DNA from: Nesterenkonia muleiensis
GTDB taxonomy: Bacteria > Actinomycetota > Actinomycetes > Actinomycetales > Micrococcaceae
Reading direction: 5' to 3'
Length of the DNA: 51,376 bases
Assembly (NCBI RefSeq): GCF_003600155.1
Contig: NZ_QWLD01000018.1
Span: forward strand, 1 to 51,376
Under the pieces are notes generated by a model. That model saw only the letters and a list, made by a program, of their open reading frames with translations. It did not search any database and was not told where the DNA came from. A program made the position numbers and the translations under genes. Numbering within the stretch: position 1 is the stretch's first letter; every line of letters begins with the position of its first letter. This document shows, one piece after another, positions 47,714-51,376 of this stretch.

Positions 47714-48193
47714 ATGAACAGTCGATTGGTTGACATGCGTCAACAGTTACGTGACACCTGGGCACACGTTCTCGTTGTTCTTGTGCTGGCAATCATATTC
47801 GCGATCGCACTGTGGTCCGGCTATGCGTTGGGCACGGGCACCTTTGCGTCCCCAGGCACGGGATTGTGGCCAGTTCTTGCCTCATCTGCAGGGGTCGTGC
47901 TTTCACTGCTCGTCTTGATTCATCATACGCTGAGCGGGAAGGAAAAGGTCATACCCTCAAACGAACTGTTCAGTGACGTGTCTTGGCGGAAAGTGTTGGT
48001 CTTTTCAGCAAGTGTTACGGCGTTCCTGATCTTATACTCGCTAATTGGGTTTTTGTTGTCGGCAACGCTCCTGATATTTGTGCTACTGAAATATGCATTT
48101 GAAGCCCGTTGGGCGCTTTCAATCATCATGTCTATTGTCGCCCCTCTGCTGCTCTACGTAATCTTCACGGAACTCCTCAGTGTACGGCTTTAA
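47714..48193 (+). CDS. tctB: TTT transporter small membrane subunit (TctB)
   Basis: A 159-residue protein with four membrane helices (VLVVLVLAIIFAIALWSGYAL, VLASSAGVVLSLLVLI, LVFSASVTAFLILYSLIGFLLSA, IIMSIVAPLLLYVIFTELL), the expected layout of TctB. AGGAA is before the ATG. Confidence 0.88.
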   Translation: MNSRLVDMRQQLRDTWAHVLVVLVLAIIFAIALWSGYALGTGTFASPGTGLWPVLASSAGVVLSLLVLIHHTLSGKEKVIPSNELFSDVSWRKVLVFSASVTAFLILYSLIGFLLSATLLIFVLLKYAFEARWALSIIMSIVAPLLLYVIFTELLSVRL

Positions 48194-48243
48194 GGGATAT
48201 TTCTCATGACAATAAAAGATAGCTATAGACGGTAGGAGGAACC

Positions 48244-49767
48244 GTGGAGATACTTGACGGATTACTTTCGGGACTTAGCGTTGCGTTTTCCCCAATGAAT
48301 CTGTTGTTCGTCGCCCTGGGAGTCACTCTCGGGACGGTTTTCGGGCTACTACCGGGAATTGGACCAACGGCAGCAGTAGCTCTTCTCTTGCCGCTCACTT
48401 TTACCATGGAGCCCGCTTCGGGCGTCATTATGCTGGCAGGAATCTACTACGGAAGTATGTATGGTGGGCGCATACCAGCTATTCTTATGAGATTGCCAGG
48501 AGATTCCTCTTCGGTGCTAACGACCCTAGACGGCTATCCGCTGACTCAACAAGGCCGAGCTGGCGCGGCATTGGGAATTACGGCGATTGGCTCCTTCCTA
48601 GGTGGGACCGTCGCGATTATTGGACTCACGATACTGGCTCCGACTTTAGCTCGTTATGCGAGTGTTTTTGCTCCCCCTGAGCTGTTCTTGCTCATGACCT
48701 TCGGCTTGTTGATGATTGTGCTCATCGCATCAGGAAACGTAGTCAAGAGCATTATCATGGCGCTGTTTGGAATACTCATAGCAACTATCGGCATGGATCC
48801 GATCACAGGCACCTCTCGCCTGACGTTCGGTTCCTATGAGCTGAGCGCAGGAATTGGAATCATACCGCTGGCGATCGGGCTCTTCGGCATTGGAGAAGTT
48901 CTCAACAACATGGCTAGCGGTGATAATAGACGTCAGTCGATTGGAAAAATGAATGGTGTTATGCCAACTTGGGCTGACTGGGTTGTCTCAAGAATGGCAA
49001 TTCTTCGAGCTTCTATTCTTGGTTTCTTCATCGGAGTATTACCCGGAGGAGGAGGCACAGTTTCTTCTGTATTTGCTTATGGCGTCGAGAAAAAATTGTC
49101 GAAGAACCCAGAGAAATTCGGTAAAGGGGCTATTGATGGGCTCGCTGCGACCGAAACAGCAGACAATGCTTCGTCAAATTCTGCATTTGTGCCGCTGCTG
49201 ACTCTCGGGGTGCCTCCGAATCCCGTGTTGGCATTGATCTTCGGAGCTCTTCTGCTACAGAACATCACGCCTGGACCACAGCTGGTGAATGAGCATCCTG
49301 ACGTCTTCTACGGTGTGATTGCCTCCATGTACATCGGCAACATCATCCTACTGCTTTTGAATTTACCTATGATTCGCGTCTTCGTTTCCATACTTCGAAT
49401 TCCGCAGTCACTCTTAGGACCGCTAGTAATACTCATCGCTATCTGTGGTGTCTATGCTGTAGCGAACAGCATGTTTGATGTCCTGCTGATGATGGTGTTC
49501 GGTCTTCTCGGATTCATTCTTCGCAGATTCGCTTTTGATCTCACACCTCTCATCCTTGGTTTTATTCTCGGTCCAATGCTTGAAGTCGAGTGGCGACGCA
49601 CGATGATCATGTCCGGTGGTTCTATGGACATTTTTATGGAACGAACAGGTTCACTGATCATTCTGCTGCTATTGCTAACCACTGTGCTCTTAGTTGCGTT
49701 TAATGCAATGAAGAGACGGCGAAGCCTGATGCATCGTGTCAGAAACATCGCATCCGAAGAGATGTAG
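48244..49767 (+). CDS. tctA: TTT transporter large membrane subunit (TctA)
   Basis: A 507-residue, 12-helix permease. It has the TctA signatures GLLPGIGPTAAVALLLPLTF, MLAGIYYGSMYGGRIPAILMRLPGD, and GVLPGGGGTVSSVFAYGVEK; ETADNASSNSAFVPLLTLGVPPN is the second. AGGAGG precedes the GTG. Base composition is clearly lower GC than the core genes. Confidence 0.93.
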   Translation: MEILDGLLSGLSVAFSPMNLLFVALGVTLGTVFGLLPGIGPTAAVALLLPLTFTMEPASGVIMLAGIYYGSMYGGRIPAILMRLPGDSSSVLTTLDGYPLTQQGRAGAALGITAIGSFLGGTVAIIGLTILAPTLARYASVFAPPELFLLMTFGLLMIVLIASGNVVKSIIMALFGILIATIGMDPITGTSRLTFGSYELSAGIGIIPLAIGLFGIGEVLNNMASGDNRRQSIGKMNGVMPTWADWVVSRMAILRASILGFFIGVLPGGGGTVSSVFAYGVEKKLSKNPEKFGKGAIDGLAATETADNASSNSAFVPLLTLGVPPNPVLALIFGALLLQNITPGPQLVNEHPDVFYGVIASMYIGNIILLLLNLPMIRVFVSILRIPQSLLGPLVILIAICGVYAVANSMFDVLLMMVFGLLGFILRRFAFDLTPLILGFILGPMLEVEWRRTMIMSGGSMDIFMERTGSLIILLLLLTTVLLVAFNAMKRRRSLMHRVRNIASEEM

Positions 49768-49769
49768 AA

Positions 49770-50001
49770 CTAAACCGGCTCATCGCAGATGAGGGTGAAG
49801 CAAGGGCCCAAATCCTCCGGTATCCAGCAGTGCTCGGGTAATGTAGTTGGCCAGGTTTGAAGAACCCCAGGACGGTCCCACACAGGTGCTCCAGGGGACC
49901 GTTCATCGCTTATGCCGATCTTTCTGGTGTCGTCGCTGGTCAGCAGTGATTTGAGGCGTTCTTTGTCGGCATAGTCAGTCAAATGCCCACGTCGGCATTT
50001 G
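49770..50001 (-). mobile_element. Unresolved IS-end debris
   Basis: Follows the ISL3 fragment after NGGTEAI. A perfect 8-bp hairpin CAAATGCC/GGCATTTG (49980-50001) marks the break. Another minus frame ends NYITRALLDTGGFGPLLHPH then LR and a stop beside the motif GGCTCATCGCAGATGAGGGT, which looks like the end of an insertion sequence. The family is not certain. Confidence 0.4.
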
Positions 50002-50407
50002 ATAGCCTCTGTCCCGCCGTTGTTGGCCCGGGCGGTGGTGAAGTATGCCAGGATCTCGGTGCGCCAGCGGCGTAGGGTTCGGCCGAGTCTGGCGATCTCC
50101 GGGACTGGGCAGGACCGGAAAGACTCCAGGACTTTGATCGCGATCCTGCGTCCGGCGCGCAGGTCTTTGTGTTGGTTGGCGGCCCGGAGTTCTTGAGTGC
50201 ATTGGAAGGCCAGGAAGACTTCCTCATGGCGGGGGTCAGCGGTGATGACTTCCTTGATCTTCTGGCATTGTTTCTCGGTGAGGTTCACGATGCCTGTCTG
50301 CAGCAGCCGGCGGATCCCGTAGAAGTGGATCACCCTTACGGCCCCGGTGTCCCCGGGGTCTGCTGTTGGACTCGGCGACGGACTTCATCAACGGCTTGGG
50401 TGCCGAG
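50001..50407 (-). pseudogene. ISL3-family transposase fragment, two frameshifts
   Basis: Read with two frameshifts, the minus strand gives LGTQAVDEVRRRVQQQTPG, GHRGRKGDPL, YGIRRLLQTGIVNLTEKQ, then CPVPEIARLGRTLRRWRTEI and NNGGTEAI, the middle and C-terminal portion of ISL3 transposases. Frameshifts are near 50356 (CCCCGGGG run) and 50330 (extra base before TACGGG). The N-terminal part is displaced: a group II intron ends exactly before LGTQAVDEV. Not functional. Confidence 0.85.
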
Positions 50408-50471
50408 GTGAGATCGGGCCGGAGCGCCCTGCCCGCCATTTCGGTGGGTGGGTTTCTCCGGCCCGTCTCCC

Positions 50472-50505
50472 GAACCGGACGTGCGGCTTCCACCGCATCC
50501 GGCTC
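50472..50505 (-). ncRNA. Group II intron domain V
   Basis: GAGCCGGATGCGGTGGAAGC begins the 34-nt hairpin and GGTTC closes it; it matches the family consensus in stem layout. Confidence 0.8.
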
Positions 50506-50526
50506 TCTACGGGTTCGTGCCGCTGG

Positions 50527-51168
50527 TCAGGCGGCGTCGGTGTTCGGTTCCCACGGTGTCGGGATCTTCGTTCCGCGGTAGCGGTAACGAGTGATCGGTA
50601 CTGTCCCGCAGTTGAACAGTGAGACACCGTCGTGCTCTGGCCACCAACTGTTGGCCAGGTAGCGCCGTTTCAGCCACTTCCAAGTGGCACGTTTGTGTTT
50701 GCGTCGGAGCCAGTGCACGATCCGTTCCCAGGTGAACTGGTGCAGGTGAGCAAAGGTTCGGCTCGACACTCCGTGCCGGAAGTAGCCGGTCCAGCCTCGC
50801 AGCACCTGGTTGATGCCACGAAGCAACTCGGACAGGGGCTGGTTCGTGCCCATTTTGGTGATCGCCTTCACCTTCGCCCGGATCGAAGTCAGCGACTTCT
50901 TGGAGGGCCAGGTGTAGACGTATCGCTTGTTCGAGCCCTGCTGGCGTTGCCGTTGGATACGGAACCCCAGGAACTCGAACCCCTCGTCGATGTAAGCGGT
51001 CAGCGTCTTGTGCTCCGACAGGCGCAGACCCATCGGAGCGAGCACTGCTGCAACCTCGTCCCGCAGTTCCTCGGCGTGTGCCTCGTGGCGCGCGAAGTCG
51101 TCGGCGTAGCGCACAAGGCGATACGTGGCATCTCCATGATTTCGGCGGGTGAAGCGCCCTGGGTCTGG
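50527..51168 (-). pseudogene. ltrA: Group II intron reverse transcriptase/maturase, C-terminal fragment
   Basis: The frame opens at PDPGRFTRRNHGDATYRLVR then YADDF, the catalytic motif of the RT palm, and continues through the thumb (GFEFLGFRIQR), maturase (X) region (LLRGINQVLRGWTGYF) and C-terminus (LKRRYLANSWWPEHDGVSLFN). The N-terminal half of RT is missing, and VVLV-type residues after YADDF are replaced by ARHE, suggesting a small deletion. Not a complete gene. Confidence 0.85.
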
Positions 51169-51169
51169 T

Positions 51170-51376
51170 GGAGGGATTTCATTCTGTGCCTGATCTGATC
51201 GAAGCGATTAAGGCCTCCTTGGCCGCGCACAACGACGAACCCAAGCCGCTGATCTGGACCGCGACCGCCGACGCGGTCCTCGAAAAAGTCACCCGAGGAC
51301 GCGTCGCCCTCCAACCTGACTCGTGCCATTTTTCCATGAAGTCGGCTGGGACGGCCGTGGATCGGCTTGTTTCCGG
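51170..51376 (+). pseudogene. IS630-family transposase C-terminal fragment
   Basis: The plus frame reads FHSVPDLIEAIKASLAAHN then EPKPLIWTATADAVLEKV, the C-terminal helix of IS630-type (Tc1/mariner-like) transposases. The upstream catalytic domain is absent; the junction with the intron fragment is near 51168. The frame stays open to the window edge with unrelated residues, so it is a remnant, possibly continued outside. Confidence 0.75.

Larger units (their letters stand above)
50408..51168 (-). mobile_element. Group II intron, 3' part with maturase, inserted in ISL3 transposase
   Basis: A 5'-truncated intron. The reverse transcriptase-maturase C-terminus is followed by domain V (50472-50505; 34-nt, with GAGCCG at the start, GAAA-like tetraloop region and GGTTC at the end) and a domain VI stem (GGGCCGGAG / CTCCGGCCC). 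The minus-strand exon resumes at CTCGGCACC, the ISL3 coding frame. At the other end it meets an IS630 fragment. Confidence 0.85.

Noticed and set aside
50632-51198. 188-codon plus frame opposite the intron maturase
   Set aside because: The minus strand carries clear maturase motifs and domain V, so this is a shadow.

Overview
The window is high-GC actinobacterial DNA that spans the chromosomal replication origin. Gene content, order and protein style point to a Micrococcales bacterium of the Micrococcaceae, possibly Nesterenkonia-like; the genus is inference. The run murJ - pseudokinase - trxB - trxA - parB - parA - rsmG - jag - yidC - yidD - rnpA - rpmH - dnaA - oriC - dnaN - recF - dciA - gyrB - gyrA - DUF3566 - tRNA-Ile - DLW-39 - tRNA-Ala is the classic actinobacterial origin arrangement. 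All loci from rpmH leftward to parB lie on the minus strand and dnaA onward on the plus strand, so transcription leaves the origin in both directions.

Layout: 1-3405, start of inositol-3-phosphate synthase, a GT87 membrane glycosyltransferase, a DUF4333 lipoprotein and CCA-adding enzyme. 3448-8720, NUDIX, MurJ lipid II flippase, a membrane-anchored pseudokinase, and the thioredoxin system. 8721-14831, six perfect parS sites (four inside parB), ParAB, RsmG and the membrane-insertion/RNase P/L34 cluster. 14832-26331, dnaA, oriC, dnaN, recF, dciA, gyrBA, DUF3566 and two tRNAs. 26332-32404, a hydrolase/TetR pair, UppP, a DnaA-box cluster, rhomboid protease, cyclophilin and a membrane protein. 32424-38004, tricorn protease, CrgA, class E sortase, a 54-aa membrane protein and PabA/TrpG.

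After pabA the usual neighbours (PknB/PknA, PbpA, RodA, PstP, Fha) are not seen. Instead, from about 38005 to the window end there is visibly lower-GC DNA with different codon use. It is a catabolic island: SDR and lambda-crystallin-like dehydrogenase on plus; thiolase, MaoC hydratase, double-hotdog protein, acyl-CoA synthetase and FabG-like SDR on minus; a GntR regulator; and a complete tripartite tricarboxylate transporter (TctCBA). An identical 18-bp AT-rich motif lies, in opposite orientations, upstream of the minus-strand operon and of the transporter, so the GntR protein probably controls both. The parts fit uptake of a carboxylate, CoA activation, hydration, oxidation and thiolysis; no acyl-CoA dehydrogenase is present. 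The island ends in mobile-element debris: an ISL3-type transposase split by a group II intron, itself cut off by an IS630-type fragment.

Other notable structure: a roughly 128-bp dispersed repeat found next to parB and again, in frame, inside dciA (with a diverged copy in the pseudokinase gene); a tandem duplication of the parB 3' end; several TANNNT-N6-start leaderless promoters; and a rhomboid gene that seems to start at CTG.
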